Below are positions 27,704-36,423 of a stretch of 64,000 nt of DNA, in pieces. This DNA comes from Alkalibacter sp964582705. Lineage in GTDB: Bacteria; Bacillota; Clostridia; Eubacteriales; Alkalibacteraceae. How positions within the stretch are numbered: position 1 is the stretch's first letter; each line of letters starts with the position of its first letter. A program made the position numbers and the translations under genes. The DNA lies in the NCBI GenBank assembly GCA_964582705.1, contig CAZOTE010000001.1:1-64000 (forward strand), given 5' to 3'. Below the pieces are notes generated by a model. The model saw only the letters and a list, made by a program, of their open reading frames with translations. It was not told the origin of the DNA and ran no database searches.

Positions 27704-27928
27704 CTATTTTAAGATTATGTTTTGTGCAACTGCTCTTCTGATTCCAAGATTGAATCCTCTTACTTTAATATTTATGGGATCTCCCAAAGGAGCAGTCCTG
27801 ACAAACTTGACAGACGTGCCTGGAGTCATCCCCATTTCCATCAATTTATTTTTCATTTTTCTATCCAGTTCCAGTTCTAATATTTCTCCCGATTGTCCGG
27901 GTTTCAAGTCGATAATCGTCATAATCAT
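27704..27928 (-). CDS. feoA: ferrous iron transport protein A
   Basis: 74-residue SH3-like cytoplasmic protein that works with FeoB. Typical sequence: IIDLKPGQSGEIL, MKNKLMEMGMTPGTSVKFVRTAPLGDPINIKVRGFNLGIRR ending with the usual A-x-x-I. ATG at 27928 behind AAGGAAG. First gene of feoA-feoB-Cys-rich. Confidence 0.93.
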   Translation of the reverse strand: MIMTIIDLKPGQSGEILELELDRKMKNKLMEMGMTPGTSVKFVRTAPLGDPINIKVRGFNLGIRRAVAQNIILK

Positions 27929-27953
27929 CTTCCTTTCAATTGTTTCTATCGAT

Positions 27954-27982
27954 ATTATATACTAATTGATAACTTATATCAA
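27954..27982 (-). promoter_or_regulatory. feo operon promoter
   Basis: Minus strand TTGATA (27977-27982), 17-base spacer, TATAAT (27954-27959). The -35 and spacer lie inside the Fur-like palindrome, so a bound repressor would block RNA polymerase. Confidence 0.8.
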
Positions 27983-27983
27983 T
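27965..27983. promoter_or_regulatory. Fur-type operator before feoA
   Basis: Perfect 7-bp inverted repeat ATTGATA / TATCAAT separated by 5 bases. It matches the half-sites of the Fur box and has the same arms and spacing as the site before fbpA at 58100-58118. Confidence 0.78.
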
Positions 27984-28059
27984 TATTTTTTCTTTTTTTT
28001 GCCTATACTTTAACAATATAATAAATCAGCTGTGATATACTGTTTGTGAGGTGATTTTA

Positions 28060-28794
28060 TTGACTTTGGTAATAGCTCATCGTGGTGCCAGCGGTTATGC
28101 GCCGGAAAATACATTTGCTTCTTTTGAGAAAGCTCTTGAATTAAATAGCGACGGCATCGAGCTAGATGTGCACATGACAAGGGATAACCAGCTTGTGGTC
28201 ATCCACGATTTTACTTTAAAGAGAACGACAGGAGAAAAGGGATGCATCAAGGATTTTGATTACAGCGACATTAAAAAACTAGATGCCGGCAGTTGGTTTT
28301 CTGATGAATATAAGCATCAAAAGATTCCTAAACTCAAAAAAGTCCTGGAGTTTCTTCAAACCGAGGATATTCTAATAAACATAGAAATCAAAGCCGGAAG
28401 CAGGTTTTACCCATATTTAGAAGAAAAGCTTTTAGAAGAAATCTCCCGCATTTCAGTCAAAGGCAAATTTCTCATATCTTCCTTTGACCATCACGGTATC
28501 AAAAGACTTAAATCTCTTGACCCAAAAATCAAAACGGGAGTATTAAGCGAATCCTCCATGATAGATCCTTGCAGGTACTCGAAAGAATTTGTGGGTGCTG
28601 ATGCATATCATCCACATTATAAAACTGTGGATAAAGTTTTAATCGAGGAGAGTTTAAAGCATCATATGCCACTTAATGTCTACACGGTAAACCGGCGGAG
28701 CGACGCAAAAAAACTTGCAGTTTTAAACGTCAATTCTATCATCACCAATTTTCCTGACAAAATCATGGAAATATTAAAGGGGTTTAGTTTATGA
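28060..28794 (+). CDS. glycerophosphodiester phosphodiesterase
   Basis: Hydrolyses glycerophosphodiesters such as glycerophosphocholine to sn-glycerol 3-phosphate and an alcohol. About 244 residues, TIM-barrel GDPD family: AHRGASGYAPENTFASFEKAL with the catalytic His/Arg/Glu, IELDVHMTRDNQLVVIHDFTLKRTT with the second His, and VYTVNRRSDAKKL near the end. No signal peptide, so cytoplasmic. The start is probably TTG at 28060, since GAGG lies 8 bases upstream; GTG at 28051 overlaps that site. Its product would feed the glycerol 3-phosphate pool used by the glp genes 9 kb away (inference). Confidence 0.92.
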   Translation: MTLVIAHRGASGYAPENTFASFEKALELNSDGIELDVHMTRDNQLVVIHDFTLKRTTGEKGCIKDFDYSDIKKLDAGSWFSDEYKHQKIPKLKKVLEFLQTEDILINIEIKAGSRFYPYLEEKLLEEISRISVKGKFLISSFDHHGIKRLKSLDPKIKTGVLSESSMIDPCRYSKEFVGADAYHPHYKTVDKVLIEESLKHHMPLNVYTVNRRSDAKKLAVLNVNSIITNFPDKIMEILKGFSL

Positions 28795-28814
28795 ACTAAT
28801 AAACTAAACCCCTT
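28777..28814. terminator. bidirectional terminator between GDPD gene and convergent hypothetical gene
   Basis: A 15-bp perfect stem (28777-28791 with 28800-28814) with an 8-base loop; the stop codon of the GDPD gene is in the loop. Confidence 0.88.
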
Positions 28815-28816
28815 GT

Positions 28817-29275
28817 TTATTTGACCTTAATTTCAGGGCAATTGCGGGTAAGTTCCACAATCTTCTTTTCAAGCTCCTCTATCATCTCATCCAATTCCCG
28901 CATGTCATCCCTGGGCACATTGTAATGTAGAAACAAGGATTCTAGATAATATACTATTCTGTTCAGCTTTTTATTCTCCGAAACAAACATGCCGAACATC
29001 TTGCTGTTCGAGGCATTGGATAGCCTGTCTATATCGTATTTTATGTACTCGATTAGGTCGTTTATTGTCGTGAACATGCCCGCTCCCAATGGATAGGGTT
29101 TTATTCTTTGAAGCATGAACTCATTCTTTTTGCTAACAGTATAAATGTATTCTACATCTATGTCTTCTTTTGAAAACTCAACCTTGCATATAAGTCCATG
29201 ATTTGTATAGACTCTAGCACCCATTTGACGCAAAAGCATAACTGCGGTGTCTTGATCGATCAAATTATAATCCAT
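28817..29275 (-). CDS. hypothetical protein, 152 residues
   Basis: I do not recognise this family. It is soluble and acidic, with no membrane segment. The N-terminal part alternates short strands (RVYTNHGLICKVEFS, DVEYIYTVSKKNEFMLQRI) and the last 40 residues are strongly helical (ELDEMIEELEKKIVELTRN), likely a short coiled coil. ATG at 29275 behind GGGAGG. It lies 36 bases downstream of the ArsB/NhaD-type transporter gene on the same strand and ends at a shared terminator, so the two may form one transcript. Confidence 0.75.
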   Translation of the reverse strand: MDYNLIDQDTAVMLLRQMGARVYTNHGLICKVEFSKEDIDVEYIYTVSKKNEFMLQRIKPYPLGAGMFTTINDLIEYIKYDIDRLSNASNSKMFGMFVSENKKLNRIVYYLESLFLHYNVPRDDMRELDEMIEELEKKIVELTRNCPEIKVK

Positions 29276-29311
29276 TTTATTTTACCTCCCGTTAAACTAA
29301 ATATTTTTTGG

Positions 29312-30586
29312 TTAAAGTAAATAAAAAACAAGCAGATATAATGTTGATATTGCAATCGACAATATCATAAGGGGGAATCCCACCTTCATATACCTTGTAA
29401 AACCAAGTTTATGTCCTTGTCTTTCTGCAATACCCGCCACAACTACGTTTGCTGAAGCTCCGATTAGGGTTCCATTGCCTCCAAGGCACGCCCCTAGAGA
29501 AATGGCCCACCAAAGGGGCGTAATATCTGCAGGACTATTTTCACCGATTGCAATTATCAAAGGTATTAAAGTCGCTACAAAGGGTATGTTATCCAAAAAT
29601 GATGACATTATCGCCGACCCCCACAACACCACTATAGCAGTCAGTATAAAATGTCCTTCTGTAAAATCGAGTATACCTTCTGCCATAAAATGTATTACCC
29701 CAACTTTTTCAAGGCCTCCGACTAAAATGAACAGTCCCGCGAAAAAGAATATAGTGGGCCATTCCACGCTTTTGAATATTTCTTCAACATCCGCCCCGCT
29801 TATAAGAAGCAGCAGTACAGCACCTGACATAGCTATTATAGACGAAGGATAATCCAAGAATTTATGCAGAAAAAAACCTACCATAATAAAAATCAGAACT
29901 GCTATGCTTTTTTTAAGAAGTGGGTGATCTGCTATGGATTTTTTTTCGTCGAACTTCATGATAATATCCAGCTTGTTTTTATCAAATACCAGTTTATCCT
30001 TATAGATATACTTGATTATTGCAAAGGTTATTATAAAAATCACTGATGTAACAGGAAGAAGATTAACTACAAAATCTGAAAAGCCTAGATTTGCTGCGCT
30101 ACCTATCATTATGTTTGGAGGGTCGCCTATCAGGGTAGACGTTCCACCGATATTGGAGGCGATTATCTCAGGTATTAAAAAAGGTATCGGGTCAAGCCCC
30201 AGGGTATTTGTAATAATCAGAGTCATGGGCGCTATCAGCATTACCGTGGTAACATTATCCAATAAGGCAGAGGTAACGGCAGTGATGACTGAAAATACTA
30301 ATATTATCTTCCAGGGATCTCCTTTAACCTTTTTGGCGGAGTATATTGCTAGAAATTCAAATACTCCTGTAGTTTTTACTATCGCGACTACTATCATCAT
30401 CCCTATCAATACTCCGATTGTATTGAAATCAATGTAGGCTACTGCATCCTCAGGCGATAGTATTCGCATAAGGATCATAACGCTTGCTCCGACCATTACA
30501 GCTACGGTTCGATTGATCTTCTCGGTGATCACTAGACCGAGAACAAATAAAAAGATCAACACAGCAGATAAAACGTTAAAGCTCAT
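29312..30586 (-). CDS. ArsB/NhaD-type ion transporter (IT superfamily)
   Basis: 424 residues with about eleven membrane helices. The conserved IT-superfamily segments are SALLDNVTTVMLIAPMT and, in the second half, SSFLDNIPFVATLIPLI; the repeated (L)DN(V/I)(T/P) motif marks substrate-binding hairpins. It also has NIGGTSTLIGDPPNIMIGSAA and GACLGGNGTLIGASANVV. The family includes arsenite exporters (ArsB), sodium/proton antiporters (NhaD) and anion carriers; the substrate is not decided by sequence, and no arsR or arsC adjoins it. Confidence 0.85.
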   Translation of the reverse strand: MSFNVLSAVLIFLFVLGLVITEKINRTVAVMVGASVMILMRILSPEDAVAYIDFNTIGVLIGMMIVVAIVKTTGVFEFLAIYSAKKVKGDPWKIILVFSVITAVTSALLDNVTTVMLIAPMTLIITNTLGLDPIPFLIPEIIASNIGGTSTLIGDPPNIMIGSAANLGFSDFVVNLLPVTSVIFIITFAIIKYIYKDKLVFDKNKLDIIMKFDEKKSIADHPLLKKSIAVLIFIMVGFFLHKFLDYPSSIIAMSGAVLLLLISGADVEEIFKSVEWPTIFFFAGLFILVGGLEKVGVIHFMAEGILDFTEGHFILTAIVVLWGSAIMSSFLDNIPFVATLIPLIIAIGENSPADITPLWWAISLGACLGGNGTLIGASANVVVAGIAERQGHKLGFTRYMKVGFPLMILSIAISTLYLLVFYLL

Positions 30587-30653
30587 ATAAGATCATTTCC
30601 CTTCTTATTAATAATGTAAGATTCCCATTGAATGATTATAGTCCTCTTGAAAC

Positions 30654-30678
30654 AAAAAAGCTACCCCTAGAGGCAGCT
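30654..30678 (-). terminator. terminator of the HD-GYP gene
   Basis: Minus-strand AGCTGCC and GGTAGCT pair (one G-U) around a 6-base loop, followed by six Ts. Confidence 0.78.
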
Positions 30679-30692
30679 TCAAGCAAAAAAAC

Positions 30693-31979
30693 TTAATCTA
30701 ATTGTCCTGTATATGTGAGGAAACGATTTTCGTAAAAATCTTTGGCTATGGACTGCTTGTTCTTTACATGAAATACAATCTTCTCGTAATCGTCAAATAG
30801 CAGCTCCACTATCCGCCTGTCAACTTCTTTATTATCGCTACAGGTCTTAAATACCGAGTATACGCCATTTTTATCCATTCCCTTGCGGTATGGTCTGTCC
30901 TCTGTTATTGCAGTAAAAATGTCGGAAACCGTCATTATTCTGGCTCCTATGCCTATTTCATGACTTTTGCATTTAAACGGATATCCCTCGCCGTTAAGCT
31001 TTTCATGATGATATGCAGCCATATCGGCTATTCTCTCCAATCCACCTATAGTGTTTATTACATAGTATGTATAATATGTGTGGCTCTTTATTATTGCGAA
31101 CTCTTCTTTAGTGAGCTTTCCTTTTTTCTCTAGTATGCTGTTGGGTATCACAAGTTTTCCTATATCGTGAAGATTTGCCGCGATGCTCATCAGCTGTATC
31201 TCGAAGTTGGTAAATCCAAAGTTTTCCGACAGCATATGAGCACAAGCTTCGACTCCGGTTGTGTGAGTAGCCGTATATGGAGATTTAAAGTCGATAACGT
31301 CTTTGTACATCTGAGAAATATGTTTTATGTTTTCAAGACCAATCATATCATTTCTAAAAGGTCCATTGTGCAAAAGCACATGGTAGAGCCTGGGTGAAAC
31401 TATATCTAGCCAAAACTCCTCCTTCCTGGCAACCGCCAAGAATAAATCCACCACCTTTTGATGTATGATATGATTGCCAAGATTTTTGACTGCATCTATA
31501 ATATTTTCATTTTGATGGAGAATATAAACATTTCTGTTGATCAGCCTTTCCACAAGGTCCGATAGATATATTATCTGCGCTCCAAAGGCATCTGTATCCT
31601 CAATCGGAAACTTCATATCCTTCCAAGCAGTATGATGGAATCTGACCATTTTTGCTATGTGGTTAAACCAGGGCGTCTGACTCAAAAGCAGTTCCCCTTT
31701 AATACAGTGCATGTCCAAATCCCTGAAGTCCGGAATTGTCGTCTTAATATTGTGAAGCTCATTTTTTTCCTCTATGGAAATTGCCCCCACATCGTGCAGC
31801 AATGCTGCCGCAAATATGTCCTCTGAAACGGTGCTGTCTACGCCTGCCATCGAAGCTATCTCCATGGCAATAAACGCTGTCCTTTGTTGATGAGATTGTA
31901 TATTAGGGTTTGCTATATCCGTAATTTCCGAAAGGGATAAGAGCAGATTCCCTGTGTTTACTGAAATGAATCTTTGCAT
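30693..31979 (-). CDS. HD-GYP domain protein with two HD domains
   Basis: About 428 residues. The C-terminal domain carries all HD-GYP marks of cyclic di-GMP phosphodiesterases: ANLHDIGKLVIP, KSHTYYTYYVI, YHHEKLNGEGYP. The N-terminal half is a second, more divergent HD domain (HQQRTAFIAMEIA, ALLHDVGAI, VRFHHTAW). It has no membrane segment. The ATG at 31979 follows GGAGGG; an earlier in-frame ATG at 32078 lacks a site. A sequence resembling a flagellar sigma-factor promoter lies upstream, which would fit a motility-linked signalling role (inference). Confidence 0.88.
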   Translation of the reverse strand: MQRFISVNTGNLLLSLSEITDIANPNIQSHQQRTAFIAMEIASMAGVDSTVSEDIFAAALLHDVGAISIEEKNELHNIKTTIPDFRDLDMHCIKGELLLSQTPWFNHIAKMVRFHHTAWKDMKFPIEDTDAFGAQIIYLSDLVERLINRNVYILHQNENIIDAVKNLGNHIIHQKVVDLFLAVARKEEFWLDIVSPRLYHVLLHNGPFRNDMIGLENIKHISQMYKDVIDFKSPYTATHTTGVEACAHMLSENFGFTNFEIQLMSIAANLHDIGKLVIPNSILEKKGKLTKEEFAIIKSHTYYTYYVINTIGGLERIADMAAYHHEKLNGEGYPFKCKSHEIGIGARIMTVSDIFTAITEDRPYRKGMDKNGVYSVFKTCSDNKEVDRRIVELLFDDYEKIVFHVKNKQSIAKDFYENRFLTYTGQLD

Positions 31980-32020
31980 TTGGAGCCCTCCATCTTCTGT
32001 ATTCCAGTCTATAATTAATT

Positions 32021-32056
32021 CCGATATATTATATCGGCTATTTATCATATATTTTA
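32021..32056 (-). promoter_or_regulatory. possible sigma-D/sigma-28 promoter and palindrome before the HD-GYP gene
   Basis: The minus strand reads TAAA (32053-32056), 14 bases, GCCGATAT (32031-32038), close to the flagellar sigma consensus. It overlaps a 17-bp perfect palindrome (32021-32037) and a TATAAT, so a normal promoter with an operator is also possible. Confidence 0.45.
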
Positions 32057-32110
32057 AGGTGAATTTATTTTTTTGCAACTATAGATCTAGATGAATTTTT
32101 TATATCTATA

Positions 32111-32119
32111 TGGTATAAT
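32111..32119 (+). promoter_or_regulatory. extended -10 promoter of the ABC-F gene
   Basis: TGGTATAAT, 33 bases before the ATG; no clear -35. Confidence 0.5.
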
Positions 32120-32152
32120 ATTTTGATGACATTGAACAAAGGAAGGTAACAA

Positions 32153-33736
32153 ATGATAACAGTAAACAACATTAGTCTCCGATTTGGAGAACAAAAACTA
32201 TTTGAAGATGTAAACTTAAAATTCAATCCGGGAAATTGCTATGGGGTAATCGGGGCAAACGGGGCCGGTAAAAGTACTTTTTTAAGGATTTTATCCGGAG
32301 AGATTGAACCTAACACTGGTGATGTGAGCATAGCGGCCAACACGAGGCTGTCAGTATTAAAGCAGGACCATTATCAATACGATGAAATGAAAGTCATAGA
32401 GACGGTAATCACAGGCAACCCAAGGCTTCACCAGATAATGAGCGAGAAGGATGCCCTATATTTAAAGCCTGACTTCGATGAAGATGACGGAATAAAAGCA
32501 GCTGAACTTGAAGGTGAGTTTGCTGATCTAGATGGTTGGGAAGCTGAGTCTGATGCCGCATTTTTACTTCAAGGACTTGGCATCGGTACAGATCTTCACG
32601 ACAAAACATTAAAAGAACTCGGTGGAAACGAAAAAATCAAGGTTCTCCTTGCACAAGCTCTCTTTGGCAAGCCGGGAGTGTTGATACTGGATGAGCCTAC
32701 AAACCACTTGGATCTTAAAGCCATAAACTGGCTTGAGGAGTTTTTAATAAACTTTGACGGAACGGTAATCGTAGTATCCCATGATCGTCACTTCCTCAAT
32801 AAGGTTTGCACCCACATGGCCGACGTGGATTTTGGCAAGATAAAGCTTTTTACCGGAAATTATGATTTCTGGTACGAATCCAGCCAGTTGGCGCTTCAGA
32901 TGATGCGGGACCAAAACAAGAAAAAGGAAGAAAAGGTCAAGCAACTTCAGGACTTTATCGCAAGGTTCAGCGCCAACGCTTCAAAGTCAAAGCAGGCAAC
33001 TTCAAGAAAGAAAATCCTTGAAAAAATCACTTTGGACGATATCCAACCTTCAACAAGAAAGTATCCTTTCATATCTTTCAAGCCCGAGAGAGAACCAGGG
33101 AACGATATCCTGTTCGTAGAAGGGATAAGCAAGACCATAGACGGGGAAAAAGTTCTTAATGATGTAACCTTCACCGTAACAAGAGATGATAAAATAGCCT
33201 TTATGAGCGAAAACGACATAGCACTTACATCTTTGTTCAAGATACTGGCAGGAGAAATGGAGCCTGACGAAGGATCATTTAAATGGGGCGTAACCATCAC
33301 AAAGGCTTATTTCCCCAAAGATAACGCTTCATATTTTGACGACGTCAACTTAAGCCTCATCGACTGGCTGAGACAATTCTCGGAAGAAAAATCAGAAACA
33401 TATATTCGGGGTTTCTTGGGCAAGATGTTGTTTTCCGGTGAAGAGGCACTAAAAAAAGTAAGCGTTCTTTCCGGTGGGGAAAAGGTCAGGTGCATGTTAT
33501 CGAGAATGATGCTGCAAAACGCAAATCTTTTGATGCTCGATCAACCGACCAACCACTTGGACCTTGAATCCATTACAGCTTTGAACAACGGTCTGAAGGA
33601 TTATAAAAACAACATCCTTATAGCTTCCCACGACCACGAACTGTTGCAGACTGTAGCCAATAGGGTGATTCAAATTACGCCTGAAGGCATAGTAGATAGA
33701 AGAACAAGTTTTGATGAGTTTATAGACAGCATGTAA
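32153..33736 (+). CDS. ABC-F family ATPase (YkpA/YbiT type), asymmetric ATP sites
   Basis: 527 residues, two ABC domains and a charged linker, no membrane part; ABC-F proteins act on the ribosome. Domain 1 has an intact Walker A (GANGAGKST, about residues 36-44) and Walker B (LILDEPTNHLD), but its signature reads LGGNEK instead of LSGGEK. Domain 2 has a normal signature (VLSGGEKVR), but its Walker A is replaced by MSENDIALTS without the Gly-Lys-Ser/Thr, and its Walker B is LMLDQPTNHLD with Gln for the catalytic Glu. All changed parts belong to one composite ATP site. ATG at 32153 behind AAGGAAGG. Single-gene unit. Confidence 0.93.
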   Translation: MITVNNISLRFGEQKLFEDVNLKFNPGNCYGVIGANGAGKSTFLRILSGEIEPNTGDVSIAANTRLSVLKQDHYQYDEMKVIETVITGNPRLHQIMSEKDALYLKPDFDEDDGIKAAELEGEFADLDGWEAESDAAFLLQGLGIGTDLHDKTLKELGGNEKIKVLLAQALFGKPGVLILDEPTNHLDLKAINWLEEFLINFDGTVIVVSHDRHFLNKVCTHMADVDFGKIKLFTGNYDFWYESSQLALQMMRDQNKKKEEKVKQLQDFIARFSANASKSKQATSRKKILEKITLDDIQPSTRKYPFISFKPEREPGNDILFVEGISKTIDGEKVLNDVTFTVTRDDKIAFMSENDIALTSLFKILAGEMEPDEGSFKWGVTITKAYFPKDNASYFDDVNLSLIDWLRQFSEEKSETYIRGFLGKMLFSGEEALKKVSVLSGGEKVRCMLSRMMLQNANLLMLDQPTNHLDLESITALNNGLKDYKNNILIASHDHELLQTVANRVIQITPEGIVDRRTSFDEFIDSM

Positions 33737-33737
33737 A

Positions 33738-33776
33738 GACAAGGGATCCTTCATTTGGCGGATCCCTTGTCTTTTT
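33738..33776 (+). terminator. terminator of the ABC-F gene
   Basis: 12-bp stem GACAAGGGATCC / GGATCCCTTGTC (33738-33749 with 33760-33771), then TTTTT. The convergent korB-like gene ends inside the T tract. Confidence 0.9.
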
Positions 33777-34626
33777 ATTCTTTAATCAAATCGTTAATCT
33801 TATTTATATCTCTTTTTCTCTCAATCACAGGAGTATTATCCTTTTCATACACATTCGACAGTTCTTCAAATGAGGGCTTGCCTTCTTTCTGATAAAGTAT
33901 CCCCAAGGCATGTTTTTCAGTTTTCATGGCAGTCATCAGCGCATTTTCCACGTTGGACTTGTCATAACTTTCATCCAGGTAGTAAGTATTGTTTTTATAC
34001 CAAGAATAATTATTGACCTTATTGAAGCTGACACAGGGATGGAAAATATCCACCAAGGCATATCCCTTATGGTTAATTGCAGCCTTAATGGTATCCTTCA
34101 CCATTTCCTTGTCCGATGAGAAGACTCTGGCTACGAACATCGCCCCTAAAACTATCGCTGTCGCCAAGGGATTAAATGGTTCATTTACGACTCCCGACAC
34201 TTGAATAGGGGTTTTAAATTCCTTCTTGCTTGTAGGCGATGCCTGACCTTTTGTCAGGCCGTAAACCATATTGTTGTGTACTATATGGGTTATGTCCGGA
34301 TTTCTTCTCACGTTGTGGAGAAAGTGATTTCCGCCTTCGCCGTACATGTCGCCGTCGCCGCCTTCGGCAATTACGGTCAGCCTGGGATTTGCCGCTTTAA
34401 CCGCAACGGCCACCGGAAGCCCTCTACCATGTAGCCCATTGAAATAATTCGCGTTTACATACTGAGGCATTTTCGCAGCTTGCCCTATGCCTGAGGACAT
34501 CACCACTTTTGTCGGGTCTATCTTCAGCTCCTGCAGAGCTTCTATCAAGCATTCCCTGATGGGAAAGTTTCCACACCCGGGACACCAGGCTATGTCCAGA
34601 TTACCATCCATTTCAAAGTTTTTCAT
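33775..34626 (-). CDS. 2-oxoacid:ferredoxin oxidoreductase beta subunit
   Basis: 283 residues; thiamine-diphosphate-binding beta subunit of the two-subunit 2-oxoacid oxidoreductases that oxidise 2-oxoacids to acyl-CoA with reduction of ferredoxin. Seen: AWCPGCGNF at the N-terminus (Cys pair for an iron-sulfur cluster), SSGIGQAAKMP, GLHGRGLPVAVAVKAANP, and GEGGDGDMYGEGGNHFLHNVRRN, the diphosphate/magnesium motif. The ATG overlaps the alpha stop codon (ATGA). Could act on 2-oxoglutarate, pyruvate or branched-chain oxoacids; the sequence does not decide. Confidence 0.93.
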   Translation of the reverse strand: MKNFEMDGNLDIAWCPGCGNFPIRECLIEALQELKIDPTKVVMSSGIGQAAKMPQYVNANYFNGLHGRGLPVAVAVKAANPRLTVIAEGGDGDMYGEGGNHFLHNVRRNPDITHIVHNNMVYGLTKGQASPTSKKEFKTPIQVSGVVNEPFNPLATAIVLGAMFVARVFSSDKEMVKDTIKAAINHKGYALVDIFHPCVSFNKVNNYSWYKNNTYYLDESYDKSNVENALMTAMKTEKHALGILYQKEGKPSFEELSNVYEKDNTPVIERKRDINKINDLIKE

Positions 34627-36320
34627 TTGAGCACCTCCTCGATACGGCTTTCGATTTCTTCAATGGAAAACGGCTGACCGTTGTATTTTAGTATTTTGTG
34701 ATCTGCATTTATGTCAAGCTCCAATTTAAGGAGGTTGGCAAGCTGTCCTGAAGCATTGTTTTCAATCGCAATTACTTTATCAGCTCTGTCAAAATACTCT
34801 TTGATTGAAGGATCTATAGGATACAGCTGCTTTATTGACAAAAACGCCATGTCCTCATATGCCCCGCTTTCGACATATTCCTTTATAACTCCGAATGTGG
34901 ATCCCCATCCTACAATCAAGGTTTTATACTCATCTGGTCCTATGAATGCCGGTTCCATGTAATCTTTTAGTATCAGCTCTTTTTTTGAAAGTCTCTTTTC
35001 GTGCATTGCCACTCTGACTTCAAAATCTTCGGTAATATACCCGGATTCGTCGTGCTCATCGCTATCCACCTTCACCATTCCTTTTCCATGGGCAGGAATC
35101 CCACGAGGAGACAAAGGACCTTTTGAAAGGTCATATCGCTTGTAATCCTGTTTTGTTTCCTCCACAAAAGAATCTAGGTATTTTCCCTCCATTTCAAACC
35201 TTTTCATCTGACCGAAGGATTCGAGATAAAACTGATCGGTGAGTATGACGGCAGGAACTTGATACTTATCAGCCAGATAAAACGCCCTCTGCCCGATTAC
35301 GACTCCGTCCTCGAGGGTTCCCGGAGCCAATACCACCTTGGGGTATTCTCCGTGACCTGCATGCACTGCTTGAAATAAATCTGCTTGTTCTGTTCTCGTA
35401 GGAAGACCCGTAGCCGGTCCCGGCCTTTGGGCTATATGAACAACGCAAGGGGTCTCAGTTATTCCAGAGAGGCTCATTGCCTCTTCCATAAGAGAAAACC
35501 CTCCCCCTGATGTCGTCGCTATCGCTCTGGCTCCTGCATACCATGCCCCAATTACCATGTTCAGTGCCGCTATTTCATCCTCAGCCTGCTCAACGAAAAC
35601 GTCAAATTCCACACCTTTGTTAGCTAGATACTCCAGCAGCGCCGTCGAGGGTGACATTGGGTAAGCACTGACAAAATTACACCCTCCACCAAGGCAGCCT
35701 ATGCCTACAGCCTGGGTGCCATTAAGCACCTTATAGCTTTTTTTAAGATCCCCTGCAGGTGCAATTTTTCCCTCGATGGAAAAATCAATCCCATTTTCAA
35801 AACCAATATTAAAAGCGCTATGGTTTTGCTTGATCACTTTTTCCCCTTTGTCTTCAAACTTGTCCGTTATTAATTTCAGGCATTCTTCTTTTTTAAGATC
35901 CATCATTCCTGCGGCAAACCCAAATAAAACCGTATTTAAAAACAGCTTGCCGCCAGCTTCTTTAGCCATCTCTTCGAAAGGGTAAGCTCTATATTTGAGA
36001 TCTGATTTTTCCAGTCCGTCTTTATCGCTGTATTCCTTTTCACCCACTACCACTGTATGCTTGCCAGTACGCTTTGAAAGCCTAGCAAAAGAGTGATCAT
36101 TAAGCAAGAACATGATGTCGATCTCGTCTTTATACGCGCTGACAGGAGCATCCGATACCCTGATTTCAACTGTATTGTTTCCACCTCTAACCCTGCTCAT
36201 CACATCACTACATGAAAATACATAGTGGGATGATGAAACCGCATTTACCAAAAAGTCTTCAATGGTTTGAAGCCCTTGGCCTGCTTCCCCTGAAAAAACC
36301 AACGTTATTGACTGTTTCAT
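34623..36320 (-). CDS. 2-oxoacid:acceptor oxidoreductase, fused gamma-alpha subunit
   Basis: About 565 residues. The N-terminal ~190 residues are the gamma domain (FSGEAGQGLQTIEDFLV, SRVRGGNNTVEIRVS); the remainder is the alpha domain (ALNMVIGAWYAGARAIATTSGGGFSLMEEAMSLSG, PGPATGLPTRTEQADL). Fused gamma-alpha subunits are common in KorA-like enzymes of anaerobes. The ATG at 36320 follows GAGGAGG with 6-base spacing; the earlier codon at 36335 is inside that site. No delta (ferredoxin-like) subunit gene adjoins, so a free ferredoxin must accept the electrons. Confidence 0.93.
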   Translation of the reverse strand: MKQSITLVFSGEAGQGLQTIEDFLVNAVSSSHYVFSCSDVMSRVRGGNNTVEIRVSDAPVSAYKDEIDIMFLLNDHSFARLSKRTGKHTVVVGEKEYSDKDGLEKSDLKYRAYPFEEMAKEAGGKLFLNTVLFGFAAGMMDLKKEECLKLITDKFEDKGEKVIKQNHSAFNIGFENGIDFSIEGKIAPAGDLKKSYKVLNGTQAVGIGCLGGGCNFVSAYPMSPSTALLEYLANKGVEFDVFVEQAEDEIAALNMVIGAWYAGARAIATTSGGGFSLMEEAMSLSGITETPCVVHIAQRPGPATGLPTRTEQADLFQAVHAGHGEYPKVVLAPGTLEDGVVIGQRAFYLADKYQVPAVILTDQFYLESFGQMKRFEMEGKYLDSFVEETKQDYKRYDLSKGPLSPRGIPAHGKGMVKVDSDEHDESGYITEDFEVRVAMHEKRLSKKELILKDYMEPAFIGPDEYKTLIVGWGSTFGVIKEYVESGAYEDMAFLSIKQLYPIDPSIKEYFDRADKVIAIENNASGQLANLLKLELDINADHKILKYNGQPFSIEEIESRIEEVLK

Positions 36321-36423
36321 ATGACGCCTCCTCATGTGACTAGTTTATTACCACTACGTTAGTAATTATATCCCTATCTTAAACGAATCAATCACATAAT
36401 TCAGCTTTGACTCTAAAAGTAAA

